A stretch of DNA of 64,000 nt from positions 5,595-69,594 of the forward strand of contig NZ_CAMLDD010000029.1 in the NCBI RefSeq assembly GCF_946478785.1. Direction: 5' to 3'. Source of the stretch: an uncultured Flavobacterium sp. (GTDB lineage: Bacteria; Bacteroidota; Bacteroidia; Flavobacteriales; Flavobacteriaceae). The translations under genes were made by a program, and so were the position numbers. This document shows positions 24,657 through 33,043 of the stretch, in pieces. The notes below the pieces were generated by a model, which was given only the letters and a program-made list of their open reading frames with translations, ran no database searches and was not told where the DNA came from. Position 1 is the first letter of the stretch; each line of letters opens with the position of its first letter.

Positions 24657-26347
24657 AAAGCAGTTTTCTTTCTTTTTTGTTCGGCCTTTAGTTTTGCTTC
24701 TTCTTTCTTTTTTTCTAATTCAGGGTCAAAAGGAATACTTAAATCTATGGATTCAATTTTATCCCAATTCGCATGCAGGTCAATATCTTCCTGATAATAA
24801 AATACCTCTTCTGCATATCTTTTTTCTAAATAATTTCCGGCATCATATACCTTATTTTTGTTATCATCATAAATAACCCGGATGGAATATACAGCTGGTT
24901 CTAAAAGTTTAAAATCAAAATTTGTTTTGCTTTCAGAATAGTCACTGGTAAGTACAATGTCTCCTTTTTTATTGGTCAATTCAACGATAATCGGGAATCG
25001 CTTTACATTTTGGAGATTCAGTGTAAGATTTCCGTATTCTTCTATTTCACGCGTATTCAATTTGAATGATAAAGTATCATTAGATTTCTCGTAAAAATCT
25101 GTCAACGCACCGGGTAAAAACGTAAAATTATATTTTTGGGCGGGTTCTTTTTTAAAATCGACATACAGCTTTTGTTCAAACTCATTATATTCGGTTGTGT
25201 AATCAACTACTGCAGAATCTTTATTGACTAACTTAATTTTTGATTTGTCAAACGCAACTAACGGTGTAGTAGTTTCCAGCGTAAACCGATCTCTGAAATG
25301 TATAACCCCATTTTGTAAAGCATTGATTGTTAGTGTGTCTTTTTTCTGGTTTTTGATTTTAAAAGTAAACTTCTTGTCATAATTTTCTTTACTGACTTCC
25401 ATTGACAACGAATCTGCCTTTATTGGTTTATACCAAACCTGCAAAGAGTCCTTTTTTGGGAATTGTGTTATAATGGTTTCAAGGACTTCAGTATTATTTT
25501 TAAGTACAATTTTAGGTTTTGAATCCTTATTGAAATTCTGTTTTCCATCATACGGAAGCAATAATCGGTTTCCAGAAGCCTGAATAGGTTTGAAAGTTTT
25601 TAAAGGAAGCTTTTCCTTAAATAATTCTAGCTCATAAACAGTGTCGCTTGGTATGGTTATATGTTGTTTTAAGAAACCAATTTTATCATCTTTAGGATTA
25701 TATTTATTGTTATTTCCTTTGTCTTTTAAGGCAACTAAAAGGTATTTTCCAGCTTTTAGGTTTTCTAGTCTGAAAGTAGTTAAGCTGTCTAAAGTGTTGG
25801 TTATGTAACGTGGGTTTTCTTTGTAAATAACAGAATCATTAAATGCATCATTAACCTCATATAACATTACAGTCACAAAATTATCGGCAGTTTTGTTGTA
25901 AGAATCCTTAATTCTTCCGTTTAGGGCAAGTGAATCAATATAGGTGCCTGTCGAGAAAACATATTTAAATTGATTATACGGATTTCCTTCATTATTATCT
26001 GCAATACTTTGTCCGAAATTAAAGCTGTATGTTGTGTTGGGCTGTAAAGTATCTAAAATTTTTATGCTGATAAATTTACTGGCGTTTGTAGGTGTAATAA
26101 TAGGCGGATTTTTCATTGGTGGAGAAATAATCAGCTGCTTATTAGCATTTTTAAGTTTTACATATTCATCAAATGTCAGAATAATTTCGTCAGCCTTGAA
26201 CTCTGTGCTGAAATTTTTAGGAGAACTTAATCTTAAAATAGGAGCAAGTGTATCTTTTAAACCTCCAGTTATGCTGCCGCGCTTTGCGCAACTCATCATT
26301 AAAAATACTAATAAAAAAGTAAAATATTTTAAGCTGTTTTTCAACAT
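24653..26347 (-). CDS. Ig-like domain lipoprotein, Bacteroidota type
   Basis: A 564-residue lipoprotein. Its signal peptide (MLKNSLKYFTFLLVF) ends in MMSC with the lipidated cysteine about residue 20, and it starts its mature part with a GGLKDT motif. The first 100 residues form a bacterial Ig-like domain of the SbsA type (ILTFDEYVKL, LQPNTTYSFNFGQSIADNN). Further beta-sandwich repeats follow and a highly charged tail (KKKEEAKLKAEQKRKK) ends the protein. This architecture is widespread in flavobacteria as a conserved envelope protein of unknown role. The ATG at 26347 is chosen because it gives the signal peptide. It is convergent with the amidase gene. Confidence 0.82.
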   Translation of the reverse strand: MLKNSLKYFTFLLVFLMMSCAKRGSITGGLKDTLAPILRLSSPKNFSTEFKADEIILTFDEYVKLKNANKQLIISPPMKNPPIITPTNASKFISIKILDTLQPNTTYSFNFGQSIADNNEGNPYNQFKYVFSTGTYIDSLALNGRIKDSYNKTADNFVTVMLYEVNDAFNDSVIYKENPRYITNTLDSLTTFRLENLKAGKYLLVALKDKGNNNKYNPKDDKIGFLKQHITIPSDTVYELELFKEKLPLKTFKPIQASGNRLLLPYDGKQNFNKDSKPKIVLKNNTEVLETIITQFPKKDSLQVWYKPIKADSLSMEVSKENYDKKFTFKIKNQKKDTLTINALQNGVIHFRDRFTLETTTPLVAFDKSKIKLVNKDSAVVDYTTEYNEFEQKLYVDFKKEPAQKYNFTFLPGALTDFYEKSNDTLSFKLNTREIEEYGNLTLNLQNVKRFPIIVELTNKKGDIVLTSDYSESKTNFDFKLLEPAVYSIRVIYDDNKNKVYDAGNYLEKRYAEEVFYYQEDIDLHANWDKIESIDLSIPFDPELEKKKEEAKLKAEQKRKKTAF

Positions 26348-26499
26348 AACGATTTGTGATTTAAATGCACAAAATAACAATTATATTTGTTTTAATCGAA
26401 ATTTTTTATCGTTTTATTAGGTTTTGAAATCTTTGACGAATTTGTTTTTAATTTCCCGAAAAGTTATGCTCAGCTGGTTTTTAAACGGGATATAATTTC

Positions 26500-26507
26500 T
26501 ACATTTG
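26500..26507 (+). promoter_or_regulatory. -7 element (TACATTTG)
   Basis: TACATTTG fits TAnnTTTG, 23 bases before the TTG start at 26530 and supporting it. Confidence 0.5.
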
Positions 26508-26529
26508 GCTTTAATTTAATTTACAGGTT

Positions 26530-27534
26530 TTGAAAAAAGTTTTGTTTTTGGTATTGCTCTTTTCTTTATTGACTTCGTGTAATGAAAAAGCCAAACCAAT
26601 TGTTTGTTTTTATTACTGGAAAACCATTTTTAAATTATCGGAAACAGAAAAAGAAATTCTCCGTGAGAACGATGTCCGTAAAATTTACATTCGTTATTTC
26701 GATATTGATTTACATCCAAAAGACACAAATCCGATTCCTTTGACTCCGATTCACTTTCGGGAAATGATGACTGATTTTGATGTTGTTCCGGTAATTTACA
26801 TCAAAAATAAAGTGATGCTGAAGCCAAATCTTGATATTGAAAATCTTGCTCAAAAAACGATTAAACTAATTAATGAAATCAATTCTAAAAATAAAATTGA
26901 AAGTAAGGAGATTCAGATCGACTGCGACTGGACACTTTCAAGCAAGGATAATTATCTTCAGTTTATTGCGTTATTTAAAAAACTTTCGAAAAAGAAAATT
27001 TCAGCTACGATACGACTTCATCAGATTAAGTATTTCAAAAAAACCAAAATTCCAAATGTGGATTCAGGCGTTTTGATGTATTACAATATGGGAGTTGTTG
27101 CTTCAGATTCCTTAAATTCGATTTACGACCAGAAAATTGCAGAACGTTATCTTAAAAGTTTAAAAAAATATCCTTTGCATCTCGATTTTGCATTGCCGAT
27201 TTATTCCTGGGCGGTTCATATTAGAAATCAAAAAGTGATTGGCCTTCGTTCAAAACTGAGTATTTCGGAACTTAAAAAAGATGAAAATTTTGAACAGATA
27301 AATTCGCTTTTTTTTAAAGTCAAACATTCAAATTATAAAAATGGAGTCTTTTATGAAGGAAATGATTTGTTGAAAATAGAAGCTATTTCCTCAGAAGACT
27401 TAATAGAAATGGGAGAAGATCTTAATGAAAATAGCCCTCAAAAACCTAACGAAATTATATTTTACGATTTAGACGAATTCAATATAAATAACTATGAAAA
27501 GAATATTTTTAAGCAAGTTGTTTCTTGTTTCTAG
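26530..27534 (+). CDS. lipoprotein, unknown, TTG start
   Basis: A 334-residue lipoprotein. Translation appears to begin at TTG (26530), because only this start gives the complete signal peptide KKVLFLVLLFSLLTSC with a lipobox cysteine at residue 17; the next ATG is far inside. The mature part has alternating alpha/beta elements (VVPVIYIKN, KEIQIDCDW, SATIRLHQIKYF, LMYYNMG, HLDFALPIYSW) in an order suggesting a TIM-barrel-like, glycosidase-type fold, but I cannot name a family or catalytic residues. The 3' end overlaps the next gene by 41 bases, indicating coupled translation. Confidence 0.75.
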   Translation: MKKVLFLVLLFSLLTSCNEKAKPIVCFYYWKTIFKLSETEKEILRENDVRKIYIRYFDIDLHPKDTNPIPLTPIHFREMMTDFDVVPVIYIKNKVMLKPNLDIENLAQKTIKLINEINSKNKIESKEIQIDCDWTLSSKDNYLQFIALFKKLSKKKISATIRLHQIKYFKKTKIPNVDSGVLMYYNMGVVASDSLNSIYDQKIAERYLKSLKKYPLHLDFALPIYSWAVHIRNQKVIGLRSKLSISELKKDENFEQINSLFFKVKHSNYKNGVFYEGNDLLKIEAISSEDLIEMGEDLNENSPQKPNEIIFYDLDEFNINNYEKNIFKQVVSCF

Positions 27535-29851
27535 CGCTTCCTTACTTTTTGTTTACGGAATAATTTATGCCTGCGGAGGCGGAGACGACTGGGATTATTT
27601 TGGTTACAATTCGAATTTTACACCCGAAACTTTTGCAGATAAATCCTATTCGCCGCTTTTTTTAGCGGGAGATGTCTTTTATGGGATTGGTTTTGATACC
27701 GAACATAATTCCCGTTTCAATGAAAACATCAAATCGGAGTGGGTTACCTATCTTAAAGGGAGTGTAGATGCTGTAACTGTAAAATATTTCATGATTGGTC
27801 TGGATGATGAGAGATCGTATGAAAAACGAGACAAACGGCCAGAAAATAAAGTTGAGATCGAGCAGCTTCATGTTTTTTATAAAACAAAAAAAGAGAATAA
27901 AGCTTCGCTGAAATGGGGTAAAAAAATCAGTTTGAAAAATGATAAAATAAAGAGTTTTATTGAATTTCTATATTTAGCTCAAAAAATAGAAACTGTTTCT
28001 TTAGGCGATAGTTATTGGAGTTATGAACCGGTTGTGGCGAAAACGTTTGATGATGCAAAAATGATTCAGTCCATAGAAAATGTTTATAACACGACTTCGG
28101 ATTCTTTTTTGAAAAACAGATATTGGTTTCTGACTATGAAAGCCCGTTTTTACAGTTCTGACAAGAAAAAGGCAATTGATTTTTTTAATAAAACAGAAAA
28201 TTCAGTTCCTAAAAATACGCTGTATTATCGTGCGCTGTCTTATGTGGCCGGAATCCATTACAAACAGAAAAAATATGCGGTTTCAAATTATTTGTATGCC
28301 CAGGTTTTTGATAAATGTCCGGAATTAAGAATTGTAACTGCTTATAGTTTTCATCCAAAAAATGATGCTGACTGGAACAAATCCCTGGCAATGGCAAAAA
28401 ACAATAAGGAGAAAGCTGCTCTTTGGACAATTCACGGATATTATAAAGATGAAAAACAAGCGATTGAAAAGATTTATGAATTAGATCCTAAAAGTGAGCA
28501 CCTGAATTACCTTGCAACAAGATTGATAAATAAACAGGAACAGGCGATCAATAATTCTTTTCAACAGAAAGCCGAAGAAAATACGCCAATGAAAAATCAG
28601 ACTGTTGCAGAAAATAAAACCGAAAACCAGTCTAAAATTGATAAAACGGCTTTTGCTTTGGTTGAAAAAATTGCCGCAGCAGGAAATACAGAAAGACCTT
28701 ATTTGTGGGATTTATCTTTGGGTTATCTGCAGACTTTAAAAGGGGATTATGCAAATGCGGATAAAAGTTTTGACAAGGCGGTAAAAACGCTTCCGAAAAC
28801 AGAATTGGCAGGAATGCAATTGCGTTTGCTTCGTTTTGTAAATAATCTGAACAAAATAGATAAACTTACCGATAAAAACGAAAAAACGATTTTAGCAGAT
28901 TTGAACTGGCTTTATAATGAACTTCCAAAGACTTATAAAGGCCAGGAGTTTCGTTATCAAAATGCATCCTCATGGAGCAGAAGTTATTTGTCGGCACTTT
29001 ATAAAGGAAAAGCGGATCCGGTTATGGCAGAAATATTTGGTGAATCGCGTTACAGTTATTGGAACGATGGAAATTCTTTTTATGATAATGAAAAAAACTT
29101 GCTGGCTATAAAAGCATTTTTATCCAAATCTAATAAAAGCGAAATCGAAAAGATTGGTGCAGGAATTTATAGTCTGAAGTTAAAAGACATCAATAATTTT
29201 CAGGCTGTTCAGGCGACTTTTAAAAATAAAATTTCAGAAGCAATTGGATTTATGCAACAGACTGATTCGGTTCAGTATCAGACTTTTTTAGGAAATCCGT
29301 TTAATGGAAGCATTAAAGATTGTCATGACTGCGATCATGTTGCTTATCAAAAAAAGAAATACAGTTATCTTGATTTCTTAAATACAATAAAAGCTATGCA
29401 GGATAAGCTGGCGCAAAAAGAAGATGTTTATACAAATAGTTTATTGCTAGGAAATGCATTTTACAATATTACACATTTTGGAAACGGGCGTACTTTTTAT
29501 GAAATTACAATTGTAGGTTATGGATCAAGTCCATATTCGTTTAGAGATTCGATGAAAGAAATGATAACCAATTGCGATTTGCCAAAAATGTATTATCAAA
29601 AAGCATTGGAAGCAGCAACAACCAAAGAGCAAAAAGCAAAATGTGTTTATTTAATGTCAAAATGTGAGCGTAATGAGTATTATAACAATAAGTACAATAA
29701 TGTAAACAGTTATTGGGAAATTCAGGATGATAAAATTAATTTTATTGCCTGGAATGGATTCAAAACATTAAAAAAAGATTATTCGGATACTAAATATTAT
29801 CAGGAAGTAATTGCCGAATGTGGTTATTTTAATACTTACGTGAATCAGTAA
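27494..29851 (+). CDS. large envelope protein with repeat (TPR-like) structure, unknown
   Basis: A 785-residue protein with an N-terminal hydrophobic segment ending in IIYACGGG, probably an SpII lipoprotein with its cysteine at about residue 27. Much of the rest is helical with paired-helix repeats (AKNNKEKAALWTIHGYYK, YANADKSFDKAVKTLP, YYQKALEAATTKEQKAK), in keeping with TPR-like repeats. A GSIKDCHDCDHV element with two cysteines and two histidines lies near residue 612. It overlaps the preceding lipoprotein gene by 41 bases. The pair probably works together at the envelope; no enzymatic function is visible. Confidence 0.78.
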   Translation: MKRIFLSKLFLVSSASLLFVYGIIYACGGGDDWDYFGYNSNFTPETFADKSYSPLFLAGDVFYGIGFDTEHNSRFNENIKSEWVTYLKGSVDAVTVKYFMIGLDDERSYEKRDKRPENKVEIEQLHVFYKTKKENKASLKWGKKISLKNDKIKSFIEFLYLAQKIETVSLGDSYWSYEPVVAKTFDDAKMIQSIENVYNTTSDSFLKNRYWFLTMKARFYSSDKKKAIDFFNKTENSVPKNTLYYRALSYVAGIHYKQKKYAVSNYLYAQVFDKCPELRIVTAYSFHPKNDADWNKSLAMAKNNKEKAALWTIHGYYKDEKQAIEKIYELDPKSEHLNYLATRLINKQEQAINNSFQQKAEENTPMKNQTVAENKTENQSKIDKTAFALVEKIAAAGNTERPYLWDLSLGYLQTLKGDYANADKSFDKAVKTLPKTELAGMQLRLLRFVNNLNKIDKLTDKNEKTILADLNWLYNELPKTYKGQEFRYQNASSWSRSYLSALYKGKADPVMAEIFGESRYSYWNDGNSFYDNEKNLLAIKAFLSKSNKSEIEKIGAGIYSLKLKDINNFQAVQATFKNKISEAIGFMQQTDSVQYQTFLGNPFNGSIKDCHDCDHVAYQKKKYSYLDFLNTIKAMQDKLAQKEDVYTNSLLLGNAFYNITHFGNGRTFYEITIVGYGSSPYSFRDSMKEMITNCDLPKMYYQKALEAATTKEQKAKCVYLMSKCERNEYYNNKYNNVNSYWEIQDDKINFIAWNGFKTLKKDYSDTKYYQEVIAECGYFNTYVNQ

Positions 29852-29862
29852 AATTGTAATGT

Positions 29863-30267
29863 ATGGTAAATAAAATTGAACATATAGGAATTGCAGTAAA
29901 GAATATTAATGATGCCAACATTTTGTTTGAAAAATTATTGGGCGTTCCATCTTATAAAACCGAGACCGTGGAATCTGAAAGTGTGATAACTTCCTTTTTC
30001 CAGACAGGAACAAATAAAATTGAACTTTTGACGGCAACAAATCCTGAGAGTCCAATTGCAAGGTTTCTCGAGAAAAAAGGAGAAGGAATCCATCATATTG
30101 CTTTTGATGTTGATGATATAGAAGCGGAAATTGTCCGATTAAAAAAAGAAGGTTTTGTTCTGATAAATGATAATCCAAAGCCGGGAGCTGACAATAAAAT
30201 GGTTGTTTTTTTACATCCTAAAAGCACAAACGGAGTTTTAGTTGAGCTTTGTCAGGAAATTAGGTAG
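29863..30267 (+). CDS. mce: methylmalonyl-CoA epimerase
   Basis: A 134-residue glyoxalase/VOC-fold enzyme interconverting (2R)- and (2S)-methylmalonyl-CoA in propionate metabolism. Metal ligands are visible in the paired motifs HIGIAVKNINDA and EGIHHIAFDVDDIE, with the C-terminal glutamate in NGVLVELCQE. Length is typical. It lies 12 bases after the TPR-like gene in the same direction, but the neighbours are functionally unrelated. No mutase gene is in the window. Confidence 0.93.
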   Translation: MVNKIEHIGIAVKNINDANILFEKLLGVPSYKTETVESESVITSFFQTGTNKIELLTATNPESPIARFLEKKGEGIHHIAFDVDDIEAEIVRLKKEGFVLINDNPKPGADNKMVVFLHPKSTNGVLVELCQEIR

Positions 30268-30359
30268 TTTTGTTGTTTTAATAATTACTTGATAATCAAT
30301 TTGATTTTAAATAAGAATTGTAAATATTCAAATTAAGTATAAATGATAGTGCAAAATAT

Positions 30360-30390
30360 TTGGAACGAATAAAAAATAGTAGTAATATTG
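30360..30390 (+). promoter_or_regulatory. tRNA gene promoter
   Basis: TTG at 30360-30362, a 20-base spacer, then TAATATTG at 30383-30390 followed by C. The tRNA begins 13 bases later. Confidence 0.55.
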
Positions 30391-30402
30391 CATCCTCAAA
30401 CC

Positions 30403-30476
30403 GGTCCTATAGCTCAGCTGGTTAGAGCACCTGACTCATAATCAGGTGGTCCCTGGTTCGAGCCCAGGTGGGACCA
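30403..30476 (+). tRNA. tRNA with CAT anticodon (elongator Met or Ile2)
   Basis: A 74-base cloverleaf. The acceptor arms GGTCCTA and TGGGACC pair with one G-U. The D-arm is GCTC AGCTGGTTA GAGC, the anticodon stem CCTGA/TCAGG with loop CTCATAA (anticodon CAT at 30437-30439), and the T-arm CCTGG/CCAGG around TTCGAGC. The CCA end is not encoded. A CAT anticodon can be elongator Met or lysidine-modified Ile2; the sequence alone does not settle which. It is not initiator-like, as the acceptor begins with a normal G-C pair. It is followed by a terminator. Confidence 0.97.
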
Positions 30477-30480
30477 CATT

Positions 30481-30517
30481 AAAAAAAGCTTCATAATTAT
30501 TTATGAAGCTTTTTTTA
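30481..30517 (+). terminator. tRNA terminator
   Basis: Perfect arms AAAAAAAGCTTCATAA / TTATGAAGCTTTTTTT directly after the tRNA. Confidence 0.9.
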
Positions 30518-30641
30518 TGCCGTTTTTTTTTTTGGATAAAAAGAAATACATTTGTTGCAGATTTTTATGAAAGAGCCACGCTTTTGTTATAAGTCTGTAA
30601 ATCAAATTTAAGATAACTAAGATTCAATTATTTCGTTTTTT

Positions 30642-30881
30642 ATGAAAATCATAAATAAAATTTTGACCGTTTTTTTGGTGTTTTTTGCTGTGGCAATCGC
30701 TTTTGCTGGAGAAGTTTCATCGGATCCGCCACCTCCTACAGGTAAAAGTGCAGCGCCTGGCCCCCCGCAACCTCCTGCGCCAATTGATGGAAATGGTTTG
30801 TTGCTATTGCTGTTGGCTGCAATTTTATTAGGCACGTATGTAATATATGCACATAAATTAAAAACAAAAGCCTCAGTTTAG
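30642..30881 (+). CDS. small PID-CTERM-type sorted protein
   Basis: A 79-residue protein. It has a signal peptide (MKIINKILTVFLVFFAVAIA), a short Pro-rich mature part (SDPPPPTGK, GPPQPPAPIDGNG), then one hydrophobic helix (LLLLLLAAILLGTYVIYA) and a basic end (HKLKTK). Pro-rich spacer, PID motif, membrane helix and basic tail is the layout of the PID-CTERM protein-sorting domain I know from flavobacteria. Here almost the whole protein is signal plus sorting tail. The stop codon lies in the loop of a hairpin terminator. An open frame on the opposite strand is a shadow. Confidence 0.75.
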   Translation: MKIINKILTVFLVFFAVAIAFAGEVSSDPPPPTGKSAAPGPPQPPAPIDGNGLLLLLLAAILLGTYVIYAHKLKTKASV

Positions 30882-30897
30882 CTGAGGCTTTTGTTTT
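30861..30897. terminator. bidirectional terminator overlapping the PID-CTERM stop codon
   Basis: Arms AAAACAAAAGCCTCAG / CTGAGGCTTTTGTTTT with the TAG stop inside the 5-base loop. It also serves the convergent riboflavin synthase gene. Confidence 0.85.
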
Positions 30898-30913
30898 GTA
30901 AACCTGATTATCG

Positions 30914-31504
30914 TTATTTGTTTATCGCATATAATCTTGAAATATATTTTCCTACTACATCAAATTCTAAGTTTATCTTAGTTCCAACTTCGAAATTTTT
31001 AAAATTTGTGTTTTCAAAAGTATAAGGTATTATGGAAACACTAAATTCGTTTGCTTTAGAGTTTACAACTGTTAAGCTAACTCCGTTAACGGTTATTGAG
31101 CCTTTTTCTATCGTAATATTATTAAGGTTTTGATCGTATTGAAAAGTATAGTTCCAGCTTCCGTTTGCTTCTTCGATTTTAGTGCAGGTTCCGGTTTGGT
31201 CTACATGGCCTTGTACAATATGTCCGTCTAAGCGGTCTCCCAGTTTCATTCCTCTTTCTAAATTCACAAGATTTCCTGCTTTCCATTCTGCAATATTGGT
31301 TTTCAAAATCGTTTCCTCAATTGCTGTTACCGTATAAAAAGAATCTCTAATGGCCACAACTGTCAGGCAGATTCCGTTATGGGATACGCTTTGGTCAATT
31401 TTTAATTCGTTTGTGATAGATGAATCAACAGTTATGTGAAGATTATTCTGATCCTTTTGTATTTCATGAATCCTTCCTAAGGTTTCTATAATTCCTGTGA
31501 ACAT
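30914..31504 (-). CDS. ribE: riboflavin synthase, alpha chain
   Basis: A 196-residue enzyme that dismutates two 6,7-dimethyl-8-ribityllumazine molecules to riboflavin. It is two tandem lumazine-binding beta-barrels: the first begins MFTGIIETLGRI and contains SHNGICLTVV, and the second contains GHIVQGHVDQTG and TVNGVSLTVV. Length is typical. It is a single gene with promoter element TAACTTTG at 31554-31561. I looked for an FMN riboswitch in the 214-base upstream gap and saw none of its conserved stems. Confidence 0.95.
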   Translation of the reverse strand: MFTGIIETLGRIHEIQKDQNNLHITVDSSITNELKIDQSVSHNGICLTVVAIRDSFYTVTAIEETILKTNIAEWKAGNLVNLERGMKLGDRLDGHIVQGHVDQTGTCTKIEEANGSWNYTFQYDQNLNNITIEKGSITVNGVSLTVVNSKANEFSVSIIPYTFENTNFKNFEVGTKINLEFDVVGKYISRLYAINK

Positions 31505-31553
31505 ATTGCTTTTATTTTACTAAAATTTCGTATTAGAGTATTAATTAATAGGA

Positions 31554-31561
31554 CAAAGTTA
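31554..31561 (-). promoter_or_regulatory. -7 element of the riboflavin synthase gene
   Basis: Minus strand TAACTTTG (TAnnTTTG), with a TTG 22 bases upstream; 50 bases before the ATG. Confidence 0.45.
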
Positions 31562-31718
31562 TAATTAAAAAAGCGAAAGCCGACAATTAAGAAAAGACAT
31601 TTGGCTTATGTCATATTTGTTTGTTGATAAATATTTGGGTTTTACCAATTCCTCTATTTATACTTAGTACACTTTTTCGTATCATTGTATGTTTTAAGAT
31701 TTTAAAAACAATATTATA

Positions 31719-32294
31719 ATGGCTATAAATTTACAAAAAGGTCAAAAAATTGACATTGGATTGTCAAAAATTACAGTCGGATTGGGCTGGGATCCTAATG
31801 AAGGTACAGGACATGACTTTGACCTGGATGCTTCTGCAATTATGATAAATTCAGAAAGTAAGCTTTTGGGCGAAAACTACTTTATTTTTTATAATAATCT
31901 GACTTCTCCTGATGGTGCTTTGGAACATACCGGAGATGATCCTACGGGTGGTAATAGTGACGGTGATGATGATGAAGCAATTAAAGTTGATCTGCACAAA
32001 ATTGATGAAAATGTTCAGGAAATTCTTTTTGTGGTAACCATTGAAGATTTTGAAAGGAGAAAACAAAATTTTGGACAGGTTAGAAATTCTTATATTAGAA
32101 TTGTTGATGATGCAAGTGGCCAGGAAATTGCAAAATATGAGCTGGACGAAGATTTTTCAATTGAAACAGGAGTAGAATTTGGAAGATTGTATACAAAAAA
32201 CGGCCAATGGAAATTTGCCGCTTCAGGAATTGGCTATAAAGCAGATTTAGGTTTTTTTCTTGAAAAATATTACTCAGGAGAAATAATTAAATAA
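31719..32294 (+). CDS. TerD-family protein 1
   Basis: A 191-residue cytosolic TerD-domain protein, first gene of the Ter island. The TerD fold binds Ca2+; acidic ligands are visible in DFDLDAS (about residue 33) and in the GDDPTGGNSDGDDDEAIKVD loop. The N-terminus MAINLQKGQK is shared with the other four TerD copies here. It is separated by 81 bases from the following HAD gene, slightly more than the rest of the island. The role is inferred from the family: stress signalling linked to tellurite, phage or toxin tolerance. Confidence 0.93.
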   Translation: MAINLQKGQKIDIGLSKITVGLGWDPNEGTGHDFDLDASAIMINSESKLLGENYFIFYNNLTSPDGALEHTGDDPTGGNSDGDDDEAIKVDLHKIDENVQEILFVVTIEDFERRKQNFGQVRNSYIRIVDDASGQEIAKYELDEDFSIETGVEFGRLYTKNGQWKFAASGIGYKADLGFFLEKYYSGEIIK

Positions 32295-32375
32295 AAAGAG
32301 TTTAGGTTAATAATTAACTTAAGAAATCTAAGAAAATACATCGATTATTATAATCGATACCTTAAAAATATAAGC

Positions 32376-33041
32376 TTGAAAATAAATTACAAAAACTACA
32401 GCCATCTTTCTTTTGATTTATGGCTGACATTGATAAAATCTAATCCTGAATTTAAAAAAAAGAGAAATTTACTATTCAAAGATTTCTTTGAAGTTGATGC
32501 TACAATCGAAAAAGTAAATGAGGTAGTGAGGTATTATGATGTTTTATGCAATAATATAAATGAAAAAACAGGATTAAATTTAAATACGCATGAAATTTAT
32601 TACTTAATTTTAAACGCTCTTCAGGTTGATTTAACTAAAAATGAAGCAAAAAAGTTAGGGGAGTTTTATGATGAAACTGAGGTCTTGTTTATGAACTATA
32701 AGCCTGAATTGATTTTTCCTGATATTAAACGCCAGTTTGGGAATATGGTGTCAGAGGGAAAATCAATTAATATATTAAGCAATACAGGATTTATAAAAGG
32801 GAAAAGTTTGAGAAAACTAATTTCTTATTATGAATTAACTGAATATTTTACATTTCAAATTTATTCTGATGAGGTTGGGTATTCAAAACCAAATAATGAA
32901 ATTTTTCAATTGGTTTTTGATCAGGTAAATAAAACAAAAGAAACGCAAAAAAAAGAAATACTGCATATTGGCGACAATAGTATAGCAGATTACAATGGTG
33001 CAATCAATTTTGGATTTGATGCACATCTATTAAAAATATAA
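32376..33041 (+). CDS. HAD-superfamily hydrolase-like protein (Ter-linked)
   Basis: A 221-residue Rossmann-fold HAD protein, translated from TTG at 32376 because HAD motif I (FDLWLTL, Asp14) is already near the N-terminus. A four-helix cap follows, then motif II in NILSNTGF, a motif III lysine in YSKPNNEIF and motif IV in IGDNSIADYNGA. The second Asp of the usual D-x-D is Trp16, as in haloacid-dehalogenase-like and some divergent members, so ordinary phosphatase activity is uncertain. It lies 2 bases ahead of the PRTase gene. HAD and PRTase proteins are known members of the Ter-associated predicted nucleoside-metabolite module. Confidence 0.85.
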   Translation: MKINYKNYSHLSFDLWLTLIKSNPEFKKKRNLLFKDFFEVDATIEKVNEVVRYYDVLCNNINEKTGLNLNTHEIYYLILNALQVDLTKNEAKKLGEFYDETEVLFMNYKPELIFPDIKRQFGNMVSEGKSINILSNTGFIKGKSLRKLISYYELTEYFTFQIYSDEVGYSKPNNEIFQLVFDQVNKTKETQKKEILHIGDNSIADYNGAINFGFDAHLLKI

Positions 33042-33043
33042 AA

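Noticed and set aside
30617..30835. Minus-strand open frame opposite the PID-CTERM gene, Gly/Ala/Pro-rich
   Set aside because: Composition mirrors the Pro-rich sense protein; the sense strand has a signal peptide, sorting tail and terminator.
31505..31718. FMN riboswitch upstream of riboflavin synthase or a regulatory RNA before terD
   Set aside because: None of the conserved RFN stems is visible; only a -7 element for ribE and a poor TATCATTG before terD-1.
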